64,000 nt of DNA from Cyanobacteria bacterium TGS_CYA1 (GTDB lineage: Bacteria > Cyanobacteriota > Vampirovibrionia > Obscuribacterales > Obscuribacteraceae): assembly GCA_026129135.1 (NCBI GenBank), contig JAHCIQ010000002.1, positions 434,001 to 498,000 on the forward strand, read 5' to 3'. Within the stretch, counting starts at the first letter, position 1. Each line of letters starts with the position of its first letter. Below the pieces are notes generated by a model. It worked only from the letters and a program-made list of their open reading frames with translations, was not told the DNA's origin and searched no databases. Shown here one piece after another: positions 28,601-35,663 of the stretch. The position numbers were made by a program, and so were the translations under genes.

Positions 28601-28839
28601 TGCGCGCCGGGCATCATCATTTTTACGCAGTCGAGATGATTGGTTAAAACCGTCATTATATCTTCGGCTGTTTCTTTTACAAGAAAAGGTTCTTGCCTCG
28701 TACCCTGAACAAACACGCAAGCTCCATTGGCGTAACCAGTTACGACGTTGGCTTTGACCGCGGCAATATAACTGTAATTGATATATAAAGCTACACCCTG
28801 GTGATCGTGCAAAGTTAGATAAATCTGTCTTTCGCTCAT
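28597..28839 (-). CDS. Small beta-rich protein, FlbD-like pattern
   Basis: The 80-residue protein has an AGAGG ribosome site five bases before its ATG, which favours this frame over an overlapping one. The pattern VALYINYSYIAAVKA, then FVQGTRQEPFLVKETAEDIM, is that of small FlbD-like or YlzI-type proteins (a beta hairpin that reads an argument and a VKE(S/T).E motif). FlbD-like proteins are otherwise flagellar; no flagellar gene is nearby. The product ends in MMMPGAH. It stands alone, downstream of the rhodanese terminator. Confidence 0.7.
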   Translation of the reverse strand: MSERQIYLTLHDHQGVALYINYSYIAAVKANVVTGYANGACVFVQGTRQEPFLVKETAEDIMTVLTNHLDCVKMMMPGAH

Positions 28840-28892
28840 AAAGCCTCTGCAAAAGTTGAAAGCCGACTTGAATCACGCGCTATTTTAGCAAA

Positions 28893-28927
28893 ATGAAAGA
28901 GAGAGCATTTCTACTCTCTCTTTTCAT
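28893..28927 (-). terminator. Intrinsic terminator after the rhodanese gene
   Basis: ATGAAAGAGAGAG and CTCTCTCTTTTCAT form a 13-bp stem with one bulged base around an eight-base loop. On the minus strand it is followed by TTTTGC, 38 bases after the rhodanese stop codon. The stem also opposes read-through in the other direction. Confidence 0.75.
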
Positions 28928-28964
28928 CAGTCGGGTCAGCGAATGAAACTAATCAAGCGCTAGC

Positions 28965-29381
28965 TTAGCTGCAAGCCGATGTTCCGCAAGAACCAGCTTC
29001 TTTCTTGCCTTCGACAGGAAGATTAGCTGCTTGATAGTCGTTGAAACCACCAATGAGTTCTTTGACAGGAAATCCTTTTTTTGCGAGCAACAAAGCTGCT
29101 TTTGTAGCGAGGTGGCAGGTGATGTTGTAGCAGAGCACCACTGTGGTTTTATCTTTACTCAACTGACTTTGATCGCGTTCTAAATCTTCTATCGAAATAT
29201 TGATTGAACCCGGAATATGACCTTTAGCATAAATTTCGGGCGTGCGCAGGTCGACTACTGTAATAGGTTCTTTGGCTTCAAGTGCATACTTGAGACCTAT
29301 GGGTCCAATTTCAAAAGCCAGTTTGCGCTCGAAGTGCTCGACAGCTAGAGCGGATTCTTTGGATAAGGTTTGAGTCGTCAT
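28965..29381 (-). CDS. Single-domain rhodanese with Cys-rich tail
   Basis: The 138-residue protein starts at the ATG at 29381, which has AAGGAG eight bases before it. It is a rhodanese fold (VDLRTPEIYAKGHIPGSINI near 44-63) with the active-site cysteine in VVLCYNITCHLAT, where a second Cys lies five residues on. The end carries SCGTSACS, a CxxxxC pair of unknown use. Such proteins move sulfane sulfur between thiols. It is transcribed divergently from an HxlR regulator with N-terminal cysteines, through a region full of GTATC boxes, so it is probably induced by thiol stress. Confidence 0.9.
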   Translation of the reverse strand: MTTQTLSKESALAVEHFERKLAFEIGPIGLKYALEAKEPITVVDLRTPEIYAKGHIPGSINISIEDLERDQSQLSKDKTTVVLCYNITCHLATKAALLLAKKGFPVKELIGGFNDYQAANLPVEGKKEAGSCGTSACS

Positions 29382-29418
29382 CGTTGGTCTCCTTGTTGTT
29401 TGCAAGTTTCATGCTCAC

Positions 29419-29448
29419 AGTATAAAATTGAGCAGTATCAATTCGCAA
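29419..29448 (-). promoter_or_regulatory. Rhodanese promoter with GATAC box in spacer
   Basis: On the minus strand, TTGCGA (29443-29448) and TATACT (29419-29424) are 18 bases apart. A GATAC sequence (29435-29439 on the plus strand as GTATC) lies in the spacer, where a bound repressor would stop RNA polymerase. The same pentamer recurs in the HxlR operator region. Confidence 0.55.
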
Positions 29449-29469
29449 GTAGACACCGCATTGTGCTGT

Positions 29470-29526
29470 AGTATCCCAAACGTTATGCAGTATCCACTTA
29501 CATCGATAGTATCCATATTGATACTA
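29470..29526 (+). promoter_or_regulatory. Phased AGTATCC boxes and TAGTATC inverted repeat
   Basis: AGTATCC occurs at 29470, 29489 and 29508, exactly 19 bases apart. The last one also forms a perfect inverted repeat TAGTATC-N6-GATACTA (29507-29526). Together with GTATC at 29435 this makes four same-orientation boxes and one inverted copy between the two divergent genes. HxlR-family dimers bind such palindromic GTATC-type elements. Confidence 0.65.
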
Positions 29527-29549
29527 ATGAAATAGAGAGGAATCCCAAT

Positions 29550-29942
29550 ATGTCATGCCGCAATCAATTAGAATGTCCCATTTTGTCCACAATCGCCATG
29601 ATTTCGGACAAGTGGAAAGTCGTCATTATATATAAGCTCAAAGGCGGCACAATGCGCTTCAACGAATTGATGCGCGCCTTGCAAGGCGTAACCCAAAAAG
29701 TGCTTACCAGTCAGCTCAGACAACTCGAAGAAGATGGACTGGTATCTCGCAAAATCTATGCCGAAGTGCCACCGCGGGTGGAGTATTCGCTTACTCCTCT
29801 TGGTGAATCACTCACGCCTGTTTTAGAGCAGCTTGAGCAATGGGCCAAAGAACATTCTGACGAATTACTCAACGCACGTGTAAAAGCCATTCAAAAGGTG
29901 AGCGGCGAAAAAACAGAAAAGACAGAGACGGTCGAAATCTAA
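29550..29942 (+). CDS. HxlR-family transcription regulator
   Basis: The 130-residue protein has the family start (C..QLECPI) with C3 and C9, the winged-helix core (KWKVVIIYKLKGGTMRFNEL, LQGVTQKVLTSQLRQLEEDG, PRVEYSLTPLG) and a C-terminal dimerisation helix. HxlR/YodB-type members sense electrophiles, hypochlorite or disulfide stress through the N-terminal Cys. The AGAGGA ribosome site is eight bases before the ATG. It is divergent from the rhodanese and followed at 38 bases by an exported TPR gene that may share its transcript. Confidence 0.92.
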   Translation: MSCRNQLECPILSTIAMISDKWKVVIIYKLKGGTMRFNELMRALQGVTQKVLTSQLRQLEEDGLVSRKIYAEVPPRVEYSLTPLGESLTPVLEQLEQWAKEHSDELLNARVKAIQKVSGEKTEKTETVEI

Positions 29943-29980
29943 AGGTCTTGTGCTATGAGTCTTGTAGGAGACTAACAGCT

Positions 29981-30616
29981 ATGAGACTCAATCAATCGAT
30001 ATTTCTAAGCCTTTGCCTGAGTGCTTTCATAAGTGCCAGCCCGGCACTAGCTAACGATTTGAGCAACGGAATCAGTTTTTATAAAGCCAAAGACTATCTC
30101 ATGGCTTCAAAACTGCTCGAGAAAGCAACAATAAAGTCCCCACGCAACTGGCGTGCGCACTACTATCTAGCCAATGCACAAATGGCGCTTGGCCGTTTCA
30201 ACACTGCCACATATCATTACGAACTGGCTCGCGATCTTACAACAAATAGAAATATTCAAAGAAGCGCAGGACAAGCCATCGTCCGCATGGAAAACTTGCG
30301 TATAAATTCGAACATAGCTTCAGTAAGCAGAGAACACAACCAGGCCAGTCCCTCCATAGATCACCAGGCAGAGCTGAATGATCATAAACATCGTATCCTG
30401 GCTGAAGCTGAAGCTCGAGCCAAAGGAATTGAAGCAGCGGCCGAACGCCAGATCAAAGCCGAGAAGGAAAACTCCAACTGGAGAGCGCTTACACCAAACG
30501 GCGAAATGGTGATGTCGATTCCCTGGCAGCGCGAACAAGATATTCGTCAAGAAGCTGCGGCGACGGCTGCTCAAATCAGACGCACAGCTCAAAGAAGCGC
30601 CGATAACGTCTACTAA
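29981..30616 (+). CDS. Small exported TPR protein (paralogue of 26592-27230)
   Basis: The 211-residue protein starts at the ATG at 29981, which has GGAG about ten bases before it. A signal peptide (1-24, ending PALAND) precedes two TPRs (FYKAKDYLMASKLLEKAT, HYYLANAQMALGRFNTATYH), a long Ala/Glu/Lys helix (about 125-165) and a short end with WRALTPNGEMVM. The order and motifs match the product of 26592-27230, although the flanking genes are unrelated. It follows the HxlR gene by 38 bases. The function is unknown. Confidence 0.82.
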   Translation: MRLNQSIFLSLCLSAFISASPALANDLSNGISFYKAKDYLMASKLLEKATIKSPRNWRAHYYLANAQMALGRFNTATYHYELARDLTTNRNIQRSAGQAIVRMENLRINSNIASVSREHNQASPSIDHQAELNDHKHRILAEAEARAKGIEAAAERQIKAEKENSNWRALTPNGEMVMSIPWQREQDIRQEAAATAAQIRRTAQRSADNVY

Positions 30617-30672
30617 GCCTTTTTGCAATTTACTGCTAAACTGTAAGCTCACAGTTTTGGAGATAAATCTGG

Positions 30673-31410
30673 ATGAAAAGAGTTTCGCTTGCGCTGGCTG
30701 CCAGCTTATTGGTTATGAGCAGTTTGACTATTAGTTCCGGGTTCGATTCGGCTTTGGCTGAAGATAAGCCTGCAAGCGACGAAAAAACAACTTCAGCTCC
30801 AATTATTGCTCCAAGCTCCGAAGCCTGCCTAGAGCGCGTACGCACCATGGCTGAATCTTTTCCAAAAATGGCAGAAGCCGGTAAAGAAGCCGTTCGTACC
30901 ATGATTCCAGATCCAGATGAATTTGCCAAAAAGCTTCCAACCATCGAAGATGTTTTGAAAAATAAAGACGCAATGAATTTGAAAAATTATGGTGGACTGT
31001 CTGAAGCTTTCTTATTCAAAGGTGACGAAGAAAAAGCTGAAAAACTGTTGAAGTCAGTTGCAGATGGCGCCAAAGAAATTCTTCCTGAAAACGACAATTT
31101 CCTGGCAGCAGTCAAAGGCGATTTTGGCCTTGCTTATTACCTGAATAACAAATACGACAAAGCAGAGACTTATCTCGGCGATGCAGTTGCTCAGCTGGAA
31201 AAGCACTACCAGCCTCAACTGGCTAATAATCTAGTAGCCTCATATTTGTGTATGACTATAATAAAAGACAAACAAGGTAAGACCGAAGAAGCCAAAGGAT
31301 TTGCCAAAAAGTTGGTTGTGCTGGCGCTCAAACTGAAACAGGAACAACCATTGCCAGTTCCAGCAGAAAAAGAAACTGCCAAAGAAAATCCAGAGAAAAA
31401 GACTCAGTAA
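30673..31410 (+). CDS. Exported TPR-like protein
   Basis: The 245-residue protein has a signal peptide (1-31, ending DSALAED) and then a linker rich in Thr, Ala and Pro. Helical repeats lie at about 95-215 (GLSEAFLFKGDEEKAEKLLK, LAYYLNNKYDKAETYLGDAV), consistent with two or three TPRs. The last 20 residues are charged and disordered (KETAKENPEKKTQ). GGAG lies about eleven bases before the ATG. It follows the previous TPR gene by 56 bases on the same strand. A periplasmic adaptor role is plausible; no specific partner is visible. Confidence 0.8.
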   Translation: MKRVSLALAASLLVMSSLTISSGFDSALAEDKPASDEKTTSAPIIAPSSEACLERVRTMAESFPKMAEAGKEAVRTMIPDPDEFAKKLPTIEDVLKNKDAMNLKNYGGLSEAFLFKGDEEKAEKLLKSVADGAKEILPENDNFLAAVKGDFGLAYYLNNKYDKAETYLGDAVAQLEKHYQPQLANNLVASYLCMTIIKDKQGKTEEAKGFAKKLVVLALKLKQEQPLPVPAEKETAKENPEKKTQ

Positions 31411-31438
31411 GGCTCTATAAGTCCTGATTCTTTAGAAA

Positions 31439-32623
31439 TTAAAACCAACGAAACGGTTTAATTGCATTGGATATTGCAGCATCACGCGATTTGATGCTGT
31501 CACGGAGCGCTTGAGCCTGATTCATCAAGGCGAATCCTATACTGCCACCGGTTCTGGTGGCAGCATGAAGCGTGGCTGCAAGTTCGTTCAACTCGTTAAT
31601 CTGAAGGCGCGTGCCAATCTCGCTAAGAGATTTATACAAAGGCGTATTGTGCTCGCGCACCGCCTCTAATGCCACAGACAATTCTTTGCACAAAAGCGGA
31701 CATGCGCCCGCATTGTGCATCACAATCTCGTTTATAGCGTGTAACCATGGCGTTCCAGCCTGCAAGTACATGATCAGCAAATCAAGAAACTTTGGCAATT
31801 CATCTCTTACTCTAGCGCCTTGCATTTTGTTTTTGATCTGATCGCCTATACTTACTTCTTGTGCAGCTGGTGAGCCTATTTGCGTTTTTTTCAATAAAGG
31901 GCTGTCCGATTGATGAGCTTGAGCGAATCGCCAGGATTCCATCGATCTGTTGGTCTGACTCAAACGTGCTTTATAAAGCTGAACAAGTGAGTTATGTTCC
32001 TGACTAGAAGTTACAAATTCGCGCTCAAAAATGTCGATAAGCATAGACAGCACCTTGTCTACGACTTCTAACTGCCCTTGCTCCCAGGCGATATCCAGTC
32101 TGGCTCGCAAATCAGTAAATCCAAGCCAGTTTCTGTCCGGATCGAGTTCTTTGTACGCAGGCATTACAATCTGATTCAATCTAACCACCTCAGCGCGATT
32201 AAGTTCGAAAACTCTTATGCCAAGCATGGCTGTATAAACCTGGACCACTTCAGGATGATTGTCTGGATAATAAAGTTGTCTTATTTCCAGCGCCTGCTCC
32301 AGATAAGGAAATGCGCGTGCGTATTCGCCAATGTAACTGCATCCAAGACCTGCAAGATAAGCCGAAAGACTAAGCTGAGTCGATTGCGGACCCCAGTACT
32401 CCTCATCACACGCTACCGCCTCAGAAGCACATTTAGCGACCTTTTGATAATCGCGCTTGCTGTTATTTACGAGAGCCAACCCGCGTAAAGCCTCGCCCTG
32501 CATTGAAATATCGCCTTCGGAACGTGCAAGTTTTAAGGCTTCCACATACGATTTTCCCGCCATCCCCGACAGATTACGGGCTAAGGCGAATTCGGCTTCG
32601 CGGATGAATTTCTCAGAGGTCAC
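31439..32623 (-). CDS. TPR repeats fused to a soluble T2SS-F/TadC-like domain
   Basis: The 394-residue cytoplasmic protein starts at a GTG with AAAGGA seven bases before it; an ATG nine codons upstream has no site. TPR helices fill about 1-230. The last 125 residues resemble the helical cytoplasmic domain of type II secretion GspF/TadC proteins (RDELPKFLDLLIMYLQAGTP, then LSVALEAVREHNTPLYKSLS and ATRTGGSIGFALMNQAQALR). The membrane segments normally next to that domain are absent. TadE/TadG-like genes are found at 45830-50791, so a role in pilus-type machinery is possible but not shown. Confidence 0.8.
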   Translation of the reverse strand: MTSEKFIREAEFALARNLSGMAGKSYVEALKLARSEGDISMQGEALRGLALVNNSKRDYQKVAKCASEAVACDEEYWGPQSTQLSLSAYLAGLGCSYIGEYARAFPYLEQALEIRQLYYPDNHPEVVQVYTAMLGIRVFELNRAEVVRLNQIVMPAYKELDPDRNWLGFTDLRARLDIAWEQGQLEVVDKVLSMLIDIFEREFVTSSQEHNSLVQLYKARLSQTNRSMESWRFAQAHQSDSPLLKKTQIGSPAAQEVSIGDQIKNKMQGARVRDELPKFLDLLIMYLQAGTPWLHAINEIVMHNAGACPLLCKELSVALEAVREHNTPLYKSLSEIGTRLQINELNELAATLHAATRTGGSIGFALMNQAQALRDSIKSRDAAISNAIKPFRWF

Positions 32624-32729
32624 GGTTGGTCCTTTTTCCTTGAATATCATTTTACCCAGGAACCAAAAGCATTAGTATGCGTCCACTCTGGCGACAATAT
32701 TTACCAAAGATAGAAAAAGGATGCTTAAT

Positions 32730-32960
32730 ATGGACGAAAAAGATAAATTGGCGTCATCTGGAGGCGGACGTAAAGCCGGCGTAGACGATCAAACCAAAGA
32801 CAAATACAAGAGCGAATCGGTGCACGAAGGTGCAAAACAAACTAACGATCGCGGTACTCAAAACCTTGGAGACTCAGAAGACCAGGGCTATGAAGAAAAT
32901 TTCTCAGACGACAAAGAAGATAAAGCTGGTTCGCCAGAATCGGGAATGGGCGGAAGCTAG
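32730..32960 (+). CDS. Small disordered hydrophilic protein
   Basis: The 76-residue protein starts at the ATG at 32730, eight bases after AAGGA. It has almost no hydrophobic residues and is rich in Asp, Glu, Lys, Gly and Ser (DEKDKLASSGGGRKAG, SEDQGYEENFSDDKED). Such composition is typical of intrinsically disordered stress or desiccation-type proteins, though no family motif is present. It stands alone; the next plus-strand candidate begins 22 bases later. Confidence 0.65.
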   Translation: MDEKDKLASSGGGRKAGVDDQTKDKYKSESVHEGAKQTNDRGTQNLGDSEDQGYEENFSDDKEDKAGSPESGMGGS

Positions 32961-32981
32961 ATTTCTATTTGAAAGCTAAGC

Positions 32982-33185
32982 TTGCGTTCAATCAATGAAA
33001 AAGAAATGCTCTTTGATACTTTTGGCACAGGCAACGATACAGACATCTTCTGGGATGATCAAATTCTAGCTAAAATCCCACAAAAAATAGAAGGTGCCTT
33101 TTTCAGAGCTATTCTGCAAAAAGGAAAATTGCGCCCTTTATCTAACGATGAAATGAGAAAAAGGGATCGACTTTCCTTTTTATGA
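32982..33185 (+). CDS. Doubtful small protein
   Basis: A 67-residue frame starts at TTG; an in-frame ATG at 33006 would leave 59 residues (FDTFGTGNDTDIFWDDQILA and a charged end). Its composition is protein-like and it lies on the same strand as the disordered protein gene. There is no clear ribosome site, no signal peptide and no family match, so it remains uncertain whether it is translated. Confidence 0.35.
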   Translation: MRSINEKEMLFDTFGTGNDTDIFWDDQILAKIPQKIEGAFFRAILQKGKLRPLSNDEMRKRDRLSFL

Positions 33186-33272
33186 AATCAGCATCAAAAA
33201 GAGACTGTCGATTATGGTGAGAAAAGCGCCCACATTTAGGTATAAAGCTGATTAAATTTCGCTACGCGCGAA

Positions 33273-34346
33273 TCAGAATTCAGCAAGTTTAAATCCTGGC
33301 TCTGAGTTGCTTATGGTCATTAGGTCTGGCAACACATAGGTCTGCATGTCCAGTTCTCTTGAAAGCTCGATATAACGGTCTAAAAACTCCGTTTTGCTTC
33401 TGAAAGTCTGTTTTTCAATATCAAAAAAGCCAATGAATCGTCCTTGAAAAAAGCCTGCCCAGGCTGCTCCAATCTCTGATTGGAAATAGACAAGTCCGGT
33501 TCTGGAAGTGCCAAATTTAAACCAATCGAGTATGGTTTTTACGTACCCATCGTCTTTCTTGTCGAGATGCCAGGAATCAAATTCTCCAAAAAATGGAGCA
33601 CTCATAGCGAGCAAGATTTCGCGTTGCAAGTGAAAAACTTGTACAACAGCATCTTCGACAACAAGATTTTCTAGAATATTTGCGATACTTCCCTCTGTAC
33701 CGCGGTCGAAATTGTCGCTGGCCGATCTGTATTCAGCTCCTGTACATCTTCCACCCATCATAATCAGATAACCTCGCGCCAACAGTTGCTTTGAAGAAAA
33801 CTTCACGCATCCGTTGAAATTCGGCTCGCTAATTTGACTTATGAATCGACGAACATTCGTTTCTTCAAAATCTATTTGAGCGTATCCTGTGCCAAAGCTC
33901 ATAGGCAAACTGTCGGATCTTCGTTTGTACGAAAAGCGAGATTTATCAATGTTCTCGCTATGAAATCTGCGCAAAATAGGTTTGCCGTCGACATAATTTA
34001 CTTGATCGTATCTACTTAAAATAAATATCGGTGTGCCTGAATTGGTGAATTCTTTGAATATTACAACGAGCAAGATGTTTATCTGAAAGACCTTATTTGT
34101 TTTGAGTACTGCTTCAACATCGGTATTTCTAATTTTCACTCTGTATCCATCAATAACTGGAGCCAGGGTTCTTACAACCATTCTCTGTCCGTATTTCAAA
34201 TTGGGGCTTTTCTTGTGGCTATCGTCGTCTTCGCCTTCGGAAAAATAACCAATAGCAGTTTTGCGCGGAGGGCGTCCTGACCCGCCGCGATCTACTTCTG
34301 GCTGAAGCTTTGGCTTGTTCGATTTGGATGAATCATCATCGCTCAT
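33273..34346 (-). CDS. Cytoplasmic protein of unknown function, PATAN-like features
   Basis: The 357-residue protein begins with 45 disordered residues rich in Ser, Lys and Asp. Then comes a beta-rich region (about 50-125) and a central part containing FNGCVKFSSKQLLARGYLIM and GGRCTGAEYRSA near 175-205, followed by a helical stretch NILENLVVEDAVVQVFHLQ. The order 'induces a surface, reports a G-R', then low-GY helices recalls PATAN/DUF4388 domains of cyanobacterial response regulators; this is a weak resemblance only. The gene lies downstream of the histone-like hemerythrin gene, separated by that gene's terminator. Confidence 0.7.
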   Translation of the reverse strand: MSDDDSSKSNKPKLQPEVDRGGSGRPPRKTAIGYFSEGEDDDSHKKSPNLKYGQRMVVRTLAPVIDGYRVKIRNTDVEAVLKTNKVFQINILLVVIFKEFTNSGTPIFILSRYDQVNYVDGKPILRRFHSENIDKSRFSYKRRSDSLPMSFGTGYAQIDFEETNVRRFISQISEPNFNGCVKFSSKQLLARGYLIMMGGRCTGAEYRSASDNFDRGTEGSIANILENLVVEDAVVQVFHLQREILLAMSAPFFGEFDSWHLDKKDDGYVKTILDWFKFGTSRTGLVYFQSEIGAAWAGFFQGRFIGFFDIEKQTFRSKTEFLDRYIELSRELDMQTYVLPDLMTISNSEPGFKLAEF

Positions 34347-34366
34347 TCAAACACTATAGAAGAAAA

Positions 34367-34390
34367 GAGCAGCAAAATAAATTGCTGCTC
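34367..34390 (-). terminator. Intrinsic terminator after the hemerythrin-tail gene
   Basis: A perfect nine-base stem (GAGCAGCAA/TTGCTGCTC) with a six-base loop is followed on the minus strand by TTTTCTTCT. It lies 29 bases after the stop codon of 34419-35252 and 21 bases before the next gene. Confidence 0.8.
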
Positions 34391-34418
34391 TTGTGTTCCA
34401 AATTTGTTGAATTTGTCC

Positions 34419-35252
34419 TTAACTGGCCTTTTTCAAGCGTGAGCCAGACTTGGCGCGTTTTGAAGTCTTACTTGCCGAGGCTTTTTTGGCTTGAGGCTTT
34501 TTGGCTTGCACTGCCTTTTTGGAAGGTGCTTTTTTAGCCGGTGCCTTTTTAGCTGGTGCTTTTTTAGCCGATGCTTTTTTAGCTGCTGCTTTTTTGGCGG
34601 GCGCCTTCTTAGCTACGACTTTGGCTTTTTTAGCCGATTTAGGCAGTGGCTTCTTCGCTTTAGAATTTGAATCTTCGTTCATCAAACGAGTTTTTTCTTT
34701 GGCGATTTTCTGTCCAAGCTCGTCCATATCTGCGCCACTTCTCTCGATAATCTGAAAGATTCCATTTTCTTCTTCTTTGACGTGGTGCTTAACTATTTCA
34801 GAGAGCACTTTCACTTTAGACTTGAGATTTGGCTCCGAGCCGTTTGCTTGAGCCAGTTCTTCAAGAACCAGCTTCACTACATGGTGCTCTTCGTTGGCTT
34901 CGCCATTCTTTTCCTTGTCTTCTTTTGCAAGAATTGGATAAAGAAGCTTTTCTTCTACGCGTGTGTGGACGTCTAGTTCTTTGATGATTTGTTGAATCAG
35001 TTGATATTTTTGATTGGTGGTCCGGCTCGACTCGAAGTCTTTAAATAACTCTTCGACTTTGCGATGGTCCTGTTTGAGCAGCCAGATAGCAATGCCAGGT
35101 TTTTCGCCGGTGAAAATTTCTTTGATAGCTTCTACCAGATTGAGTTTAGGCTCTTCTGGCTTGTCTTGCTTTTCGGCGTTCTCTGTATGTTCTTCGCTTT
35201 TGTCGTTCTTTTCGTCTTCTAAATCGACTGATTTATCTTTATTTTCTTCCAT
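34419..35252 (-). CDS. Hemerythrin HHE domain with histone-H1-like tail
   Basis: The 277-residue protein has three parts. Residues 1-38 are acidic and disordered. Residues 40-190 are an HHE hemerythrin (DHRKVEELF, VHTRVEEKLLYP, NEEHHVVK, KHHVKEEENGIFQ), paralogous to 1791-2315. Residues 200-277 are a Lys/Ala tail with repeats of APAKKA and KKAP, as in histone H1 and bacterial HctB/HupB-type DNA-binding tails. The tail would hold the di-iron domain on DNA or RNA, possibly to bind O2, NO or iron near the nucleoid; that is inference. Its own terminator follows. The small gene 35290-35487 precedes it by 37 bases and may be co-transcribed. Confidence 0.88.
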   Translation of the reverse strand: MEENKDKSVDLEDEKNDKSEEHTENAEKQDKPEEPKLNLVEAIKEIFTGEKPGIAIWLLKQDHRKVEELFKDFESSRTTNQKYQLIQQIIKELDVHTRVEEKLLYPILAKEDKEKNGEANEEHHVVKLVLEELAQANGSEPNLKSKVKVLSEIVKHHVKEEENGIFQIIERSGADMDELGQKIAKEKTRLMNEDSNSKAKKPLPKSAKKAKVVAKKAPAKKAAAKKASAKKAPAKKAPAKKAPSKKAVQAKKPQAKKASASKTSKRAKSGSRLKKAS

Positions 35253-35289
35253 AAAACAACCTCCTAAGTCGCCAATCTAACAAGCCAAT

Positions 35290-35487
35290 CTAACTTGATG
35301 GATTGACTTTCTTGCCGTTGCTGTCCACGTGTCTTTTACGCTTGCCGTATTCGTCCGTCTTGGACAAAGACTCGTCGTTGCTCGGGTTATCGCTGGTATT
35401 ACCGGCGGGACTATAATTTGCAATTATCTCTTTTGCAGTTTCGACTCTTTCGTCTTCGCTGCTTTCTTTTTCTTTATTACTCATCAC
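35290..35487 (-). CDS. Small hydrophilic protein
   Basis: The 65-residue protein (64 from the second Met) is rich in Ser, Asn, Glu and Lys with no hydrophobic core (NYSPAGNTSDNPSNDES, KTDEYGKRKRHVDSNGKK). GGAG lies about ten bases before the second ATG. It is 37 bases upstream of the histone-tailed hemerythrin gene on the same strand, and its disordered nature resembles the protein at 32730-32960. No function can be assigned. Confidence 0.6.
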   Translation of the reverse strand: MMSNKEKESSEDERVETAKEIIANYSPAGNTSDNPSNDESLSKTDEYGKRKRHVDSNGKKVNPSS

Positions 35488-35663
35488 TGACCAACTCCGT
35501 ATGGAAGCCTATATAAGATTGCATAGCACGAGAAGCCTTGAATTCATAAAATATTTTGACTAAAATCCATCACGCCAAAGCGCCAGGGAGTAAGCGATTC
35601 AGCGCCAAAGTCCGTAAAATCACTACATTTATTTGATCAGCATTGTTTTTCAAATTTGGCTTG

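Noticed and set aside
28565-28876. 103-codon minus-strand frame overlapping the small FlbD-like gene
   Set aside because: It has no ribosome site and an Arg/Ser-rich composition unlike its neighbours; the alternative frame has AGAGG at the right distance and a recognisable pattern.
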